Position numbers and translations under genes: made by a program. Below the pieces are notes generated by a model. The model saw only the letters and a list, made by a program, of their open reading frames with translations, was not told the DNA's origin and did not search any database. From contig CAZIFB010000001.1 in the NCBI GenBank assembly GCA_964538915.1, positions 124,001 to 188,000 on the forward strand: a DNA stretch of 64,000 bases, read 5' to 3'. The DNA is from JAEUHQ01 sp964538915. Lineage in GTDB: Bacteria > Planctomycetota > UBA1135 > UBA2386. Below are positions 47,101 to 55,742 of the stretch, one piece after another. Each line of letters begins with the position of its first letter. Positions within the stretch are counted from its first letter, which is position 1.

Positions 47101-47184
47101 TGACGCGCCCTGGCCTTCCTGTTGCTCCTGACAGACGAGGGGGAACGAAAACAGAACGCTGAACGCGATCGCGGAGATTCGCAT
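44167..47184 (-). CDS. secreted M36-type (fungalysin-like) metallopeptidase
   Basis: A 1005-residue exported zinc peptidase. A signal peptide (to about residue 20) is followed by a propeptide-like domain (20-200), then a catalytic domain with HEWGH (450-454) and, downstream, SEGWGDIVG supplying the third zinc ligand, the pattern of family M36. An Ig-like/carboxypeptidase-regulatory segment interrupts it (about 270-340). After the catalytic part come a beta-sandwich of jelly-roll type (EGFETGGAGWTS ... WNIDDVELG) and a C-terminal domain ending in the loose YSQVLTLDPTFTQW pattern seen in other secreted proteins here. It probably degrades external protein. The gene starts at ATG 47184, divergent from the ECF sigma gene. 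Confidence 0.92.
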   Translation of the reverse strand: MRISAIAFSVLFSFPLVCQEQQEGQGASPKDAFALFQTEAGGQWIAQWHPATGTPSAIYGTGLRLPDWRENSLEEARRHALRLLADRADLLGLGDSTFREIIGARMGRTWSFVFDQFYGGVPVVEGRADVRINMNGTVAMFGSRAFQIPAGFTTIPTISDDAANAVAWTESKEIPTGVKQPAPIPAPRLVIWGDVAARTLAPVSLAWEVAISNVDASGNGPIGRYFVDAHSGAVLHYESDKHECSIPGCSKATHGRAAEAPAIDRALAAKDSSAPLPVLTTVTVNAWTRTGNDAFSSLVNTPLRGLVLNVPGLGTRTTDANGQFIIDIANPVDITVANLDGTHYAAIQGSDAPAGVFTVTPGVNTTIQLLTSGATVAQAAHTTTAYWVDRTNEWARGILGNTAQLNTASAITPTVNIALTCNAYYSGNTINFYSAGGGCANTAFSTVIAHEWGHGLDAQYGGISNVTGDGLSEGWGDIVGMFLVDSNLLGSGFNSAGVPLRNGINSRTYPQTGQAVHTAGQVWMGFAWELRSRLKLALPVQTAIDVSNDIVVGSIVADATNQVDAVREVFIADDDDGNLLNGTPHYVQLSGAANAKLLPFPEQQFGSIAHVPLTTTTERLTPRMVNVNVVPFSGSFNQVRLHYTANGIGLVRNMQSTGIVFGYRALLPGLASGAVTYHIEAVHSTGAIVRFPATGEISYDVDAAPGQPLVVFYTEGFETGGAGWTSALVSGQNDWQVGDPAGKSGTSGGTAWADPANAATGTNCYGNDLGNTIGTTNWNGSYAANAHNYLRSPIINCTGQVGVRLRFKRWLTIEAGQFDQATLRCNGQLVWSNPIASNTMDTSWQTVEYLLPMADNNPLVQLEWRLDADGGVQFGGWNIDDVELGTKTTVPLDAELRLLPEQAAQGASITLTVTTQQPSWPWFLLFSDAPGPVSIPGFPTFQVGGAINLIGASTDGAGVSTLVFPASPVSVPEGALLYSQVLTLDPTFTQWVVSNPFVNLFTQFP

Positions 47185-47436
47185 GAGACCTTCGGGACGG
47201 AGGATGGAGGACGGGCAGGTGCGGCGGGGCGACCGCGCCTCGGGTGGCAGGCCGGGGAAGTATCCCGGACCCCGCGAGATGGTCAACCGCCGATCCCGGA
47301 GTCCCGCCCGGGCGCCTCGGGCCGCAAACGCCGTGGCAGCGCCCGTTCCGCGGCGGCACACGATCGGGTGCCGGCCCAGGGCACGACCCCAGGAAATCGT
47401 CGCACCCCCCGCCACCGTTCGTGGATTGTGTCCGCC

Positions 47437-47952
47437 GTGCAGACCGAGAGGACCATCCCGCAGGACGACGTCGTCCGCCTGGTGCGCCGGCACCAGGACG
47501 AGGTGTGGCGCTACCTGCGCTTCCTCGGGGCCTCGAGCGAACTCGCCGACGATCTGACCCAGGAAGCGTTCGTGCAGCTGCTTCGGGCGCCGTTCGAGGA
47601 GCGCAGCGACGCGGCGACGGCGGGCTGGCTGCGCACGGTGGCGCGGCACCTGCTGGTGAAGTCGTTCCGCCGGCCGCCGTTCGCGGCGATCGACCTCGAC
47701 ACGATCGAGGCGGTCTGGACCGGCTTCGCCGCCGATGACCAGGGGCAGGAATCCCTCGCGCGGCTGCGGCGCTGCGTGGACGGGCTCGAGGGTCGGGCTC
47801 GCGAGGCGGTTCGTCTGCACTACGAAGAGCGGCGGTCGCGGCGCGACATCGGGGTCCGCCTCGGCATCGGCGAAGACGGGGTCAAGTCGCTGCTGCGTCG
47901 GACGCGCGCGGTACTGCGCGAGTGCATGCGGCGGCACGCGGGGGGCGCATGA
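47437..47952 (+). CDS. ECF-family RNA polymerase sigma factor
   Basis: A 171-residue ECF sigma factor. Region 2 (about 5-75) contains VVRLVRRHQDEVWRYLR and ADDLTQEAFVQLLR; the linker has GWLRTVARHLLVKSF; region 4 (about 110-165) has EAVRLHYEERRSRRDIGVRLG and VKSLLRRTRAVLRE, the helix-turn-helix reading the -35 element. Two GTG codons (47428 and 47437) could start it; 47437 is better spaced from a weak GTGGA site. It is coupled by ATGA to the membrane protein downstream, which probably acts as its anti-sigma factor. The 252-bp divergent region before it carries promoters for both this and the peptidase gene, not further resolved. Confidence 0.92.
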   Translation: MQTERTIPQDDVVRLVRRHQDEVWRYLRFLGASSELADDLTQEAFVQLLRAPFEERSDAATAGWLRTVARHLLVKSFRRPPFAAIDLDTIEAVWTGFAADDQGQESLARLRRCVDGLEGRAREAVRLHYEERRSRRDIGVRLGIGEDGVKSLLRRTRAVLRECMRRHAGGA

Positions 47953-49640
47953 ACGAACGGGGCGACTGGGACGATCGGCTCGTCGACGCGAGCTTGCACG
48001 AATTGCACGGACAGCGGCCGCCGGACCTGTCGAGCCGCGTGGTCGACGCGCTCGAACAACGTCCCGCGCCCGATGCGCGCATCGTCGTGCTCCGGTCGCG
48101 TCGTCGCCTCGTTTCCTTCGTCGTGGCTGCGGCGGCCCTGCTCGGCATCGCCGTGGTCGTGCAGACCCACTACGCATCTGCCGATCGTGCGCGCATCGTC
48201 GCGGAGCACGCGGTGCTCTCGCTCGACGTCGAGGTGCAGCGCGGCGAGGTTGAGTTCGCCGAGTTCGCGGGGATCGGGGACGAGGCGCCTCGCGGTGCTT
48301 CGCGCCACCGCGCCGTCACGGTCGCGCCGTTCGTCGCTCGCCCCGGCAATCGCCTGAAGAGCGCCGAGCCGAGCCGTCTGCGGATCGGACCGTTCGGCGT
48401 CGTCGACAACGGAACAAACACGGAACTGGAGGTCGCATCGATGGAGTTCACCTGGAAGAACGGGGTCGCGGTCGCATCCACGCTCACGGTCGCGGTGGTG
48501 GCCGGTGTGGTCACATGGCACGGTCTCACGCGCAACGAGACGGCCGCGGCGGGCGAGACGTTGCGCATGCAGGCCAGCTCGCCGGACGACAAGGCCGCGC
48601 AAGTCGCCGCCGAGAACGAACGGCTTCGTCGGCGCATCGCGCAACTCGAGCAGGAGAACGGCGCGCTGCGCACCACGCCGGAGCGCGACGCCGTGCAGCC
48701 GGTCGTCGAGCAGCCGCCGCCTCCGCCGCCGCCGGAGACGCCCGCGTCGTCGATGGTGTTCACCGACGAGACCTACGCTGCCGCGCTCGAGGGCATCGAC
48801 TGGAAGACGATGGGCGAGGTCACCAAGGAGATGGGACCGATGCTCGCCGAGCTGGTCGAGGCGATGAAGGACGGCAAGGAGATGCCGCCCGACCTCGGAG
48901 TGAAGATCTCGCAGCTCAACATGAAGCTCGTGGCGCAGGTCCCCGCGCTGATGAAGTCGGGGTTGCCGGGCTACGGGCCGAACGGCGCCTACACGCACCC
49001 GCTCGTCGTGGCCAACGTGCTCGCGAACACGCTGGCCGCGTCCGGCCAGGCGCTGACGCCGGCGCAGCAGGGCAAGATCGAAGGGCTGGTGCGGTCCTTC
49101 ACCGTCGAGAACCAGTCCATCGCGGCGTCGACGCACGAGTTCGCCGTCGAACAGCTGCTCGCGGAGGCCGAGATGAAGGACCGCTTCTACGCGGAGATCG
49201 GGTCCCAGCTGGCGCCCGAGCAGCAGGAGACGATGAACCCGAAGGGCGCGTCGGCCTACGACGGTGCAGGCCTCTTCAACACCGGATTGATGACACGGCC
49301 CTTCGCGGAGGGCGTTCCCGTCGCGAACGCCGCGGAGTTCGCGCGGGTCGCGAGCAACCGGCTCGGCGAGGACCTGGGGCTCGACGAAGCCACGGCGGCG
49401 CAGGTCCGCGGCGTCGTCGAGCGCGTCACCGCGGCGGCGCCTGAACTCTGGCGCGACGCGTCCGACACGACGGAGCGCAACCTTCGGATGCTGAAGTCGG
49501 GGCGGACTGCGGCTGCGTTGCGCCGTCAGGTCGAAGTGCTGCGCGAGATCCAGCGCAAGGTGCCGCTGACGCCCGAGCAGCTGAAGAAGCTCAAGGCGAT
49601 GAAGGGCGTGCTGGTCCCGCTGCCGAAGGGATCGAAGTGA
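47949..49640 (+). CDS. anti-sigma-like membrane protein fused in frame to a second membrane-anchored protein
   Basis: A 563-residue reading frame that looks like two proteins. Residues 1-164 have a short cytoplasmic part (DDRLVDASLHELHGQRPP), one membrane helix (SFVVAAAALLGIAVVVQ) and a periplasmic tail, the layout of anti-sigma factors following ECF genes. At Met165 (48441) a new start-like sequence begins (MEFTWKNGVAVASTLTV) with its own membrane helix, preceded by TGGAGGT at ideal distance. The second part has a coiled coil (ENERLRRRIAQLEQENG), a polyproline stretch, and a long helical domain (residues 270-560) of unknown fold. Either it is one fused protein, or a lost stop codon has joined two genes, with independent translation from 48441. 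Confidence 0.8.
   Translation: MNERGDWDDRLVDASLHELHGQRPPDLSSRVVDALEQRPAPDARIVVLRSRRRLVSFVVAAAALLGIAVVVQTHYASADRARIVAEHAVLSLDVEVQRGEVEFAEFAGIGDEAPRGASRHRAVTVAPFVARPGNRLKSAEPSRLRIGPFGVVDNGTNTELEVASMEFTWKNGVAVASTLTVAVVAGVVTWHGLTRNETAAAGETLRMQASSPDDKAAQVAAENERLRRRIAQLEQENGALRTTPERDAVQPVVEQPPPPPPPETPASSMVFTDETYAAALEGIDWKTMGEVTKEMGPMLAELVEAMKDGKEMPPDLGVKISQLNMKLVAQVPALMKSGLPGYGPNGAYTHPLVVANVLANTLAASGQALTPAQQGKIEGLVRSFTVENQSIAASTHEFAVEQLLAEAEMKDRFYAEIGSQLAPEQQETMNPKGASAYDGAGLFNTGLMTRPFAEGVPVANAAEFARVASNRLGEDLGLDEATAAQVRGVVERVTAAAPELWRDASDTTERNLRMLKSGRTAAALRRQVEVLREIQRKVPLTPEQLKKLKAMKGVLVPLPKGSK
48428..48433 (+). promoter_or_regulatory. internal ribosome site before Met165
   Basis: TGGAGGT lies 8 bases before the in-frame ATG at 48441, stronger than the site used by most genes of this window. 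It supports separate translation of the 399-residue second part. Confidence 0.55.
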
Positions 49641-50544
49641 AGCCGCGCGGCGCCGGGGCCTCCAGCACGAGGCTCGCGCCGCTCGTCGGATGACGCACGG
49701 TCAGCGACCGCGCATGCAGGCGCTGGCGATCCTGCGGCGGTTCGCCGGCCTTCCTTCGGCGGACGTGCTCGGCGTACTCGGCGTCCGTGCGCCCGTACAT
49801 CGCGTCGCCGACGATCGGATGGCCCGCGTGCTCGAGATGCACGCGGATCTGGTGCGTGCGGCCCGTGCGCGGCCGGGCGTGGAGGAGGGTGTGGTCCGGG
49901 AAGCGCTCGAGCACTTCGAAGTCGGTGCGGGCCGCGCGAGCGCCCGGTGATCGGGCGGGTACGGCGCCGCGCCGCGCCGCGATCGTGCTGTCCCGCGCCG
50001 GGCCGATCGCGGCGTCGACGGTGAAGCGGTCCGGCGCGACCACGCCGTGCACGAACGCCACGTAGTCCTTCGTCGCCGTTCCCGCTTCGAACTGTTGTTG
50101 CATCGCGGCTGCCGCGTCGCGATGCCGCGCGAGCAGCAGCACACCGCTCGTCTCGCGGTCGAGCCGGTGCACGAGGTGCAGCGGCGAGGTTGCGTGCACG
50201 CGCCGTTCGAGTTCGTGCAGGAACGTGTTCGCGGGGAACGCACCGTCACGATGGGCGACGAAATGCGCCGGCTTGTCGATCGCGACGAGGTCCGCGTCGT
50301 CGAAGAGGATCGGCAGTACGAGTTCGGGGCGGGGCGCCGGCGGCGCGGGTGCATAGTCGACCACGTCGCCGTTCCCGAGCCGGTCGTCGGCGACCGCCGC
50401 TCCGCCGTTGCGCTGCACCCTGCCGGCCGCGATCTCGCGCCGCCACGCCCCCGCATCGAAGTACGTGAACCGCTGTGCCAGCCACGCGACGAGCGGTGTG
50501 CCGTGCGCGGCGGCGGGCACCGTGGTTCGCAGGCCGTGCGACAT
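49591..50544 (-). CDS. RluA-family pseudouridine synthase
   Basis: A 317-residue enzyme converting uridine to pseudouridine in rRNA or tRNA. An S4-like N-terminus (about 20-70) precedes the catalytic core with LVAIDKPAHFVAH, the active site HRLDRETSGVLLLAR (the Asp is catalytic) and HARPRTGRTHQIRVHLEHAGHP, the family motifs in order. Which uridine is modified cannot be told. The last 16 codons overlap the end of the convergent gene at 47949-49640 by 50 bp. The ATG at 50544 agrees with the start of the conserved region. Confidence 0.93.
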   Translation of the reverse strand: MSHGLRTTVPAAAHGTPLVAWLAQRFTYFDAGAWRREIAAGRVQRNGGAAVADDRLGNGDVVDYAPAPPAPRPELVLPILFDDADLVAIDKPAHFVAHRDGAFPANTFLHELERRVHATSPLHLVHRLDRETSGVLLLARHRDAAAAMQQQFEAGTATKDYVAFVHGVVAPDRFTVDAAIGPARDSTIAARRGAVPARSPGARAARTDFEVLERFPDHTLLHARPRTGRTHQIRVHLEHAGHPIVGDAMYGRTDAEYAEHVRRRKAGEPPQDRQRLHARSLTVRHPTSGASLVLEAPAPRGFTSIPSAAGPARPSSP

Positions 50545-50576
50545 CGGCGCAGAGCGTAGCGACGGCGACGGGCGCG

Positions 50577-52100
50577 TCAGCGATCCGTTTCGAGGGCGCG
50601 CGGCCGCAGCACGAACAGGAGGCCTGCGGTCGCCGACGCGAGTACGAACAGGACCGTCGCGGCGACGGCCTGGTGCGCGATCGCGGTGCCGAGCGCGCCG
50701 GTGCCGAAGCCGCCGCTCAGCATGGCGACCATGAGCTGCCAGCCGATCCGCGGCGGGCGGTTCCGGGCGCGCTCCTCGGCGGTCGGGATCCGCACGGTGC
50801 ACGTCGCCGCCCATGCCGTCGCGAACGCGTTCAGGGCGGAGCTCACGGCGACGATCGCTGCCGGCGCGAGGCCTTTCCTGGCGCCGACGAACACCGCTGT
50901 TCCGGTGCCGAGGACCGCGAACGGAAGCGCGAGCGCGGTTGTGCGCAGAAGCGCGCGCTCGGTGCGGCTCATCGGGCTCGTCGCTTCGAACTCGTTCGCT
51001 TCGTCGCCCATGTTGCGCAGCACGCCGAGCTGCATCGGGACCACGGCTGCGGCGAAGATCGCCACTCCGCCGACACCCGTCGCCGTGTCGACGAGGAACG
51101 CGGTGAACAGCATCGGCACGAGCGACACGATCTGGACCGCGCACCGCATCAGCAGCAGCGGGTCGCGCCGCAGGAGACGGAACTGGGTTGCCAGGAGGGT
51201 GCGGTGCGGCGCGTGTCGGAACCCGAGCCGCCAGGCGTCGGTCGTTGTGCGGGCGTCGCGGGGCCCGGCGGCGCCGGCGTCCGCAGCGGCTCCCTGGGCG
51301 CCCTGAACGAACCGAGCCGCGAGCAGGCGATGGGCCGCGACGAACGCGGCGGCACCGATGCCGGCGAGTGCGAGCAGCCACGGCCAGTCGCCGCTGGCGG
51401 CCGCGACGAGCTGGCGCAGCGGCGGGACGTCGAGCCACGCCATCGCGTCGTTCGGCGCGGACCGGGTCGAGGCTCCGTTCGCCGCGTGGTGTCTTCCCAT
51501 GCGCAACCAGGTCGGCAGCTGGGTCGCCAGCATCGCGAACACGCCGAACGCGAGACCGCCGACCTGGATCGCCGTGCGCGCGCGGCGGGCGCCGAACCGT
51601 TCGACCGCGACGACCGTCGTGAGGATCGCGGCGGGAACGACTGCCATCGTTGCGGCGACCCAGGCGGCGAACGCCCACGCGTGCTGCGTCCCGACGAGCA
51701 CGATCGCGCAGTCGACGACCGGGATCACGATCGCCGCCGTGCCGAGGAGCGTCGTCGTGGTCACGTCGAGCAGCCGCGTCGCGAGCACGACGCGCGGCGG
51801 GACCGGGCTCGCGAGCAGCAGCGACAGGTCGCCGCGGTTGTAGAGGACTTCGAGGCTGCGGTGCAGCGCCGCCATGACCAGCAGCGCGAGGAGCACGAGG
51901 CAAGGCAGTCCGGGGCTGTCCAGGCCGGCCGAGCGCCAGGACACGAGCATCGACCACGCGACGAGGTGCGCGAGCCCGAGCAGCACGAGGCGACCGACGC
52001 CGCTCGTGACCCACGCCGCCTTCTTCGCCGCGCTGCCGCGCCACCACAGGCGCAGGTCGTTCTGCACGATGCGCCAGAACAGCTCCCGTTCCGCGCTCAT
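50577..52100 (-). CDS. ABC transporter permease (ABC-2 type, EcsB-like)
   Basis: A 507-residue integral membrane protein with about ten to twelve hydrophobic helices distributed over its full length (for example VGRLVLLGLAHLVAWSMLVS near the start and VAATVLFVLASATAGLLFVL at the end). A long cytoplasmic loop lies around residues 240-320. The permease overlaps the ATPase gene by 4 bp (ATGA), so the two make one exporter. The substrate is unknown. The two genes form a separate minus-strand operon between the pseudouridine synthase and the M14 peptidase. Confidence 0.83.
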   Translation of the reverse strand: MSAERELFWRIVQNDLRLWWRGSAAKKAAWVTSGVGRLVLLGLAHLVAWSMLVSWRSAGLDSPGLPCLVLLALLVMAALHRSLEVLYNRGDLSLLLASPVPPRVVLATRLLDVTTTTLLGTAAIVIPVVDCAIVLVGTQHAWAFAAWVAATMAVVPAAILTTVVAVERFGARRARTAIQVGGLAFGVFAMLATQLPTWLRMGRHHAANGASTRSAPNDAMAWLDVPPLRQLVAAASGDWPWLLALAGIGAAAFVAAHRLLAARFVQGAQGAAADAGAAGPRDARTTTDAWRLGFRHAPHRTLLATQFRLLRRDPLLLMRCAVQIVSLVPMLFTAFLVDTATGVGGVAIFAAAVVPMQLGVLRNMGDEANEFEATSPMSRTERALLRTTALALPFAVLGTGTAVFVGARKGLAPAAIVAVSSALNAFATAWAATCTVRIPTAEERARNRPPRIGWQLMVAMLSGGFGTGALGTAIAHQAVAATVLFVLASATAGLLFVLRPRALETDR

Positions 52101-52852
52101 GCCGACCCCATGCCCTCCGTCGAGCCGACGAGCCGCAGGAACACGTCTTCGAGCGTCGCGCCGGGCATCGCCGCCGCGGCGCGCAGTTCGTCGAGCGTGC
52201 CCTCGGCGAGCAGCTGGCCGCGCGCGATCACGCCGATCCGCTGCGCCAGTCGTTCGGCGACCTCGAGGATGTGCGTCGTCAGCAGCACGGTCCCGCCGCG
52301 GCGGACGTAGGCGAGCAGCATGTCCTTGATGCGCCGAGCGGCCGCTGCGTCGAGTCCGGTGAGCGGCTCGTCGAGCATCAGCAGCTGCGGATCGTGGATC
52401 ATCGCCGCGGCGAGCGCGACCTTCTGCTTCATGCCGCGCGAGTAGCCCTCGATGCGTTCCGCAGCGCGATCCGCGAGTTCGAGTTCTTCGAGCAGCTGGC
52501 GGGCCCGTTCGCGCGCGACGTCCCGCGGAACGCGCCACAGTGCCGCGACGTACTCGAGGAACTCGATCGGCGTCAGCTTCCCGTAGACGGCCGGCTCGTC
52601 GGGCACGTAGGCGAGTGCGGCCTTCGCGCGCACGGGGTCGGCGTGCACGTCGATCCCGCAGATCCGGGTCGTGCCGCGTGTGGGCTGCAGCAGGCCGGCG
52701 AGCATCCGCAGCGACGTCGTCTTGCCGGCGCCGTTCGGGCCGAGGAACGCGTAGAAGACGCCGCGCGGCACGCTCAGGGAGAGGCCGCGCACCGCGGCCG
52801 TTTCGCCGAAGGTCTTGTGCACGTCGACGAACTCGCACGCGAACTCGCTCAT
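52097..52852 (-). CDS. ABC transporter ATP-binding protein
   Basis: A 251-residue ATPase with Walker A GPNGAGKTTS (about 38-47), the signature YSRGMKQKVALAAAM (a variant of LSGGQ with SRGMKQ), Walker B LLMLDEPLTGLD and the switch histidine in TTHILEV. It energises the permease encoded downstream by a 4-bp overlap. The EcsA-like sequence pattern fits exporters that pair one ATPase with a large permease. The gene starts at ATG 52852, divergent from the M14 peptidase gene with 106 bp between. Confidence 0.92.
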   Translation of the reverse strand: MSEFACEFVDVHKTFGETAAVRGLSLSVPRGVFYAFLGPNGAGKTTSLRMLAGLLQPTRGTTRICGIDVHADPVRAKAALAYVPDEPAVYGKLTPIEFLEYVAALWRVPRDVARERARQLLEELELADRAAERIEGYSRGMKQKVALAAAMIHDPQLLMLDEPLTGLDAAAARRIKDMLLAYVRRGGTVLLTTHILEVAERLAQRIGVIARGQLLAEGTLDELRAAAAMPGATLEDVFLRLVGSTEGMGSA

Positions 52853-52958
52853 GCCTGCGTGCTACCGCGGCCGGGCCCCGGATGCGAGCCGCGGCGGCGA
52901 TTCGCGGCGATTCACGGCGGTCGCGCGGTCGTCCGAAGGGACGTAGAGTCCGCGCGCC

Positions 52959-55712
52959 ATGCGCGCCCTCGTCGCCTCGATCCTCCTGCTCTGCGCGGTC
53001 GCTCCGTCCCAGGTTCCCGACTCCGCGCCGCCGCCGACGGAGCCGTTCGCGCCGGGCGTCGTGTACGACGCGAAGATCCCGGCGCTCGACGCCGTCGTCG
53101 GCCACACCGTCGGTGCCGAGGTCTCGGCGCACGCCGACGTCGAGAAGTACCTGCACGCGCTCGCCGCTGCGTCGCCTCGCATCCGGCTCGTCGAGTACGG
53201 GAAGAGCTGGGAAGGGCGCACGCTGTGGTATGCGGTCGTCGGCAGCGAGGTGAACCTCGCGCGACTGCCCGCGATCCGGGACGGCATGCGGCGCCTCGCC
53301 GATCCGCGCGGAATGTCGGACGCCGACGCCGCGGCGTTGCAGCGCGAACTTCCTGCGGTCGGCTGGCTCGCCAACTGCGTGCACGGCGACGAGCCGTCGG
53401 GTACCGACGCCGCGCTCTTCGTGCTCTACCACCTGCTCGCCGCGACGAACGATCCGGTCGTCGACAAGGTGTTCGCCGAGTGCGTGGTGCTCGTCGACCC
53501 GCTGCAGAATCCCGACGGACGCGACCGGTTCGTGCACTCCACGCGTGCGGCGCGCGGTCGCTGGCCGGACGCGACGCCGCTCGGCGCCGAACACAGCCAG
53601 CCGTGGCCGGGCGGCCGCGTCAACCACGCGCTGTTCGACATGAACCGCGACTGGTTCGCGATGTCGCAGCCGGAGACCGCGGCGCGTGTGCGCGCGTTCC
53701 TCGAGTGGTGGCCGCTCGTCTACGTCGACCTGCACGAGATGGGCGGCAACTCGTCGTACTACTTCCCGCCGCCGGCGCTGCCGTTGAACGGCGAGATCAC
53801 GGCCTTGCAGCGGCAGTGGCTCGTGCGGTACGGCAAGAACAACGCGCGCTGGTTCGACCGCTACGGCTTCGACTACTTCACGCGCGAGGCGTACGACTCC
53901 TTCTATCCCGGCTACGGCGAGGGCTGGCCGACGTTCCACGGCAGCATCGGGATGACCTTCGAGATGGCGAGTGCGCGCGGCCTCGTCTACCGCCGCAGCG
54001 ACGACCGCCTCCTGCACTACCGCGACGGCGTGCGGCGCCACTTCACAGCGTCGATGGCGACGCTCGAGACGCTCGCGAACGGCCGCGTCGAGGCACTCGC
54101 CGCCTTCGTCGAGCACCGGCGCGCCGGCATCGCGCGCGGCGAGAAGGGGCCGGTGCGCGCCTACGTCTTCCCCGATCGCGGCGACCGCACGCGGCTCGCG
54201 CGCCTGATGAACCTGCTCGTCGCCCAGGGCATCGAGGTGCAGCGTGCGACCGGCCAGCTGCGGGGTTCGTGCGTGCCGCTCGCGGCGGCAGCGGGCACCG
54301 CGTCGATCGAGCAGACGTTCCCGAGCGGCTCGTACGTCGTCCCGATGGCGCAGCCGTCGAGCACGCTGGCGACGGTCTTGCTGCAGCCGCACTTCGACAT
54401 GGACGCGGCGTTCCTCGACGAACAGAAGCGGCGCGAGGCGCGGCGGCAGGGCACGGAGTTCTACGACCTGACCGCGTGGTCCCTGCCGCTCCTGTTCGGC
54501 GTCGAGACCTGGACCGCGGCCGGCGACGTCGCGGGCGAACGCACCGTGCTCGGCGCGGGCGGCGCGTCCACCGGTGCGGCGCCGCTGCGCGAGAAACCGC
54601 CGCAGGTCGGGTACCTCGTCGCTTGGGGGCAGAACGGCGCCGCGGCGCTGCTCGCCGACCTGCTGCGCCTCGGCGTCAAGGTGCGCTGCATCGATCGTTC
54701 GTTCACACACGAAGGTGTCGTGTGGCCCGCCGGTTCGTTCCTGGTCCGCGTGCAGGACCAGCCCGCGGTCCTGCATGCGCGTCTCGGCGAACTCGCGGCG
54801 TCGCACGGTGTGTCGCCGGCGTGCATCGACAGCTCGTGGGTCGACAGCGGCCCCGACTTCGGCACCGGCCACTCGCTCGCGCTGAAGGTGCCGCGCGTCG
54901 CGATCGCGTGGGATCGCCCGGTCAGCCCGAACTCCGCCGGCTGGGTGCGCTACCTGCTGGAACAGCGCTACGGCATCCCGTGCTCGCCGCTGCGCACGCA
55001 CCAGGTCGACGATGTCGAACTCGACAGGTTCACGGTGCTGATCCTGCCCGAAGGCAGCGGCTACGAACGGGTGCTCGGCAAGTCGGGCGCGGCCGCGATC
55101 AAGGGTTTCGTCGAACGCGGCGGCGTGCTGGTCACTCTCGGTTCGGCGACCCGCTGGCTCACCGGCGAGGACATGAAGCTGCTGGCGAGCGAGGCCGAAC
55201 CGCGGCAGAAACCGAAGGACGAGAAGGGCGACAAGAGCGACAAGAGCGAGAAGGGCGACAAGCCGGCGAAGTCGGGCGAAGGAGACAAGCCCAAGGACGC
55301 GCCGGCGGCCGACGAGCCGTTCGACTACGCGAAGGCGATCCGCCCGGACAAGGAGTCGCCACCGGCGGTGCCCGGCGCGATCGTGCAGGTGACGGTCGAC
55401 CCCGAGCACTGGCTCGGCTTCGGCTACTCGGGCACCGCGGACGTCGTGCACGACAGCGCGAACATCTTCACGCCGGTGAAGCTCGACCGCGGCACGAACG
55501 TCGCGATCTACGCGCCGGCCGACCGGCTCGTCCGCGCGGGCTTCGTCTGGGACGAGACGAAGCGGCAGCTGCCGCAGAAGGCGTTCCTGGTGCACCAGCC
55601 GTTCGGGCGGGGCCACGTCGTCGCGTTCGCGGAGGATCCCAACGTGCGCGCGTTCGCCGACGGGCTCAACCTGATGCTGCTGAACGCGGTCCTGCTGACC
55701 GCCGGTCGTTGA
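52959..55712 (+). CDS. secreted M14-type zinc carboxypeptidase with C-terminal amidotransferase-like domain
   Basis: A 917-residue exported protein: signal peptide (MRALVASILLLCAVAPSQV), then a peptidase M14 domain with HGDEPSG (His142, Glu145), the third zinc ligand in VYVDLHEMG, and an aromatic-rich active-site part (FDYFTREAYDSFYPGYGEG). The C-terminal half contains an alpha/beta region of the type-1 glutamine-amidotransferase fold (LILPEGSGYERVLG, GFVERGGVLVTLG). Around residues 745-785 lies a low-complexity lysine/aspartate stretch of repeated G-D-K and K-S-E units. Similar two-domain secreted carboxypeptidases occur in many Planctomycetota and Acidobacteriota. It probably trims amino acids from external peptides. 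Confidence 0.9.
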   Translation: MRALVASILLLCAVAPSQVPDSAPPPTEPFAPGVVYDAKIPALDAVVGHTVGAEVSAHADVEKYLHALAAASPRIRLVEYGKSWEGRTLWYAVVGSEVNLARLPAIRDGMRRLADPRGMSDADAAALQRELPAVGWLANCVHGDEPSGTDAALFVLYHLLAATNDPVVDKVFAECVVLVDPLQNPDGRDRFVHSTRAARGRWPDATPLGAEHSQPWPGGRVNHALFDMNRDWFAMSQPETAARVRAFLEWWPLVYVDLHEMGGNSSYYFPPPALPLNGEITALQRQWLVRYGKNNARWFDRYGFDYFTREAYDSFYPGYGEGWPTFHGSIGMTFEMASARGLVYRRSDDRLLHYRDGVRRHFTASMATLETLANGRVEALAAFVEHRRAGIARGEKGPVRAYVFPDRGDRTRLARLMNLLVAQGIEVQRATGQLRGSCVPLAAAAGTASIEQTFPSGSYVVPMAQPSSTLATVLLQPHFDMDAAFLDEQKRREARRQGTEFYDLTAWSLPLLFGVETWTAAGDVAGERTVLGAGGASTGAAPLREKPPQVGYLVAWGQNGAAALLADLLRLGVKVRCIDRSFTHEGVVWPAGSFLVRVQDQPAVLHARLGELAASHGVSPACIDSSWVDSGPDFGTGHSLALKVPRVAIAWDRPVSPNSAGWVRYLLEQRYGIPCSPLRTHQVDDVELDRFTVLILPEGSGYERVLGKSGAAAIKGFVERGGVLVTLGSATRWLTGEDMKLLASEAEPRQKPKDEKGDKSDKSEKGDKPAKSGEGDKPKDAPAADEPFDYAKAIRPDKESPPAVPGAIVQVTVDPEHWLGFGYSGTADVVHDSANIFTPVKLDRGTNVAIYAPADRLVRAGFVWDETKRQLPQKAFLVHQPFGRGHVVAFAEDPNVRAFADGLNLMLLNAVLLTAGR

Positions 55713-55742
55713 GCGGGGCGCCGCCCCTGGCATGATGCGCGC

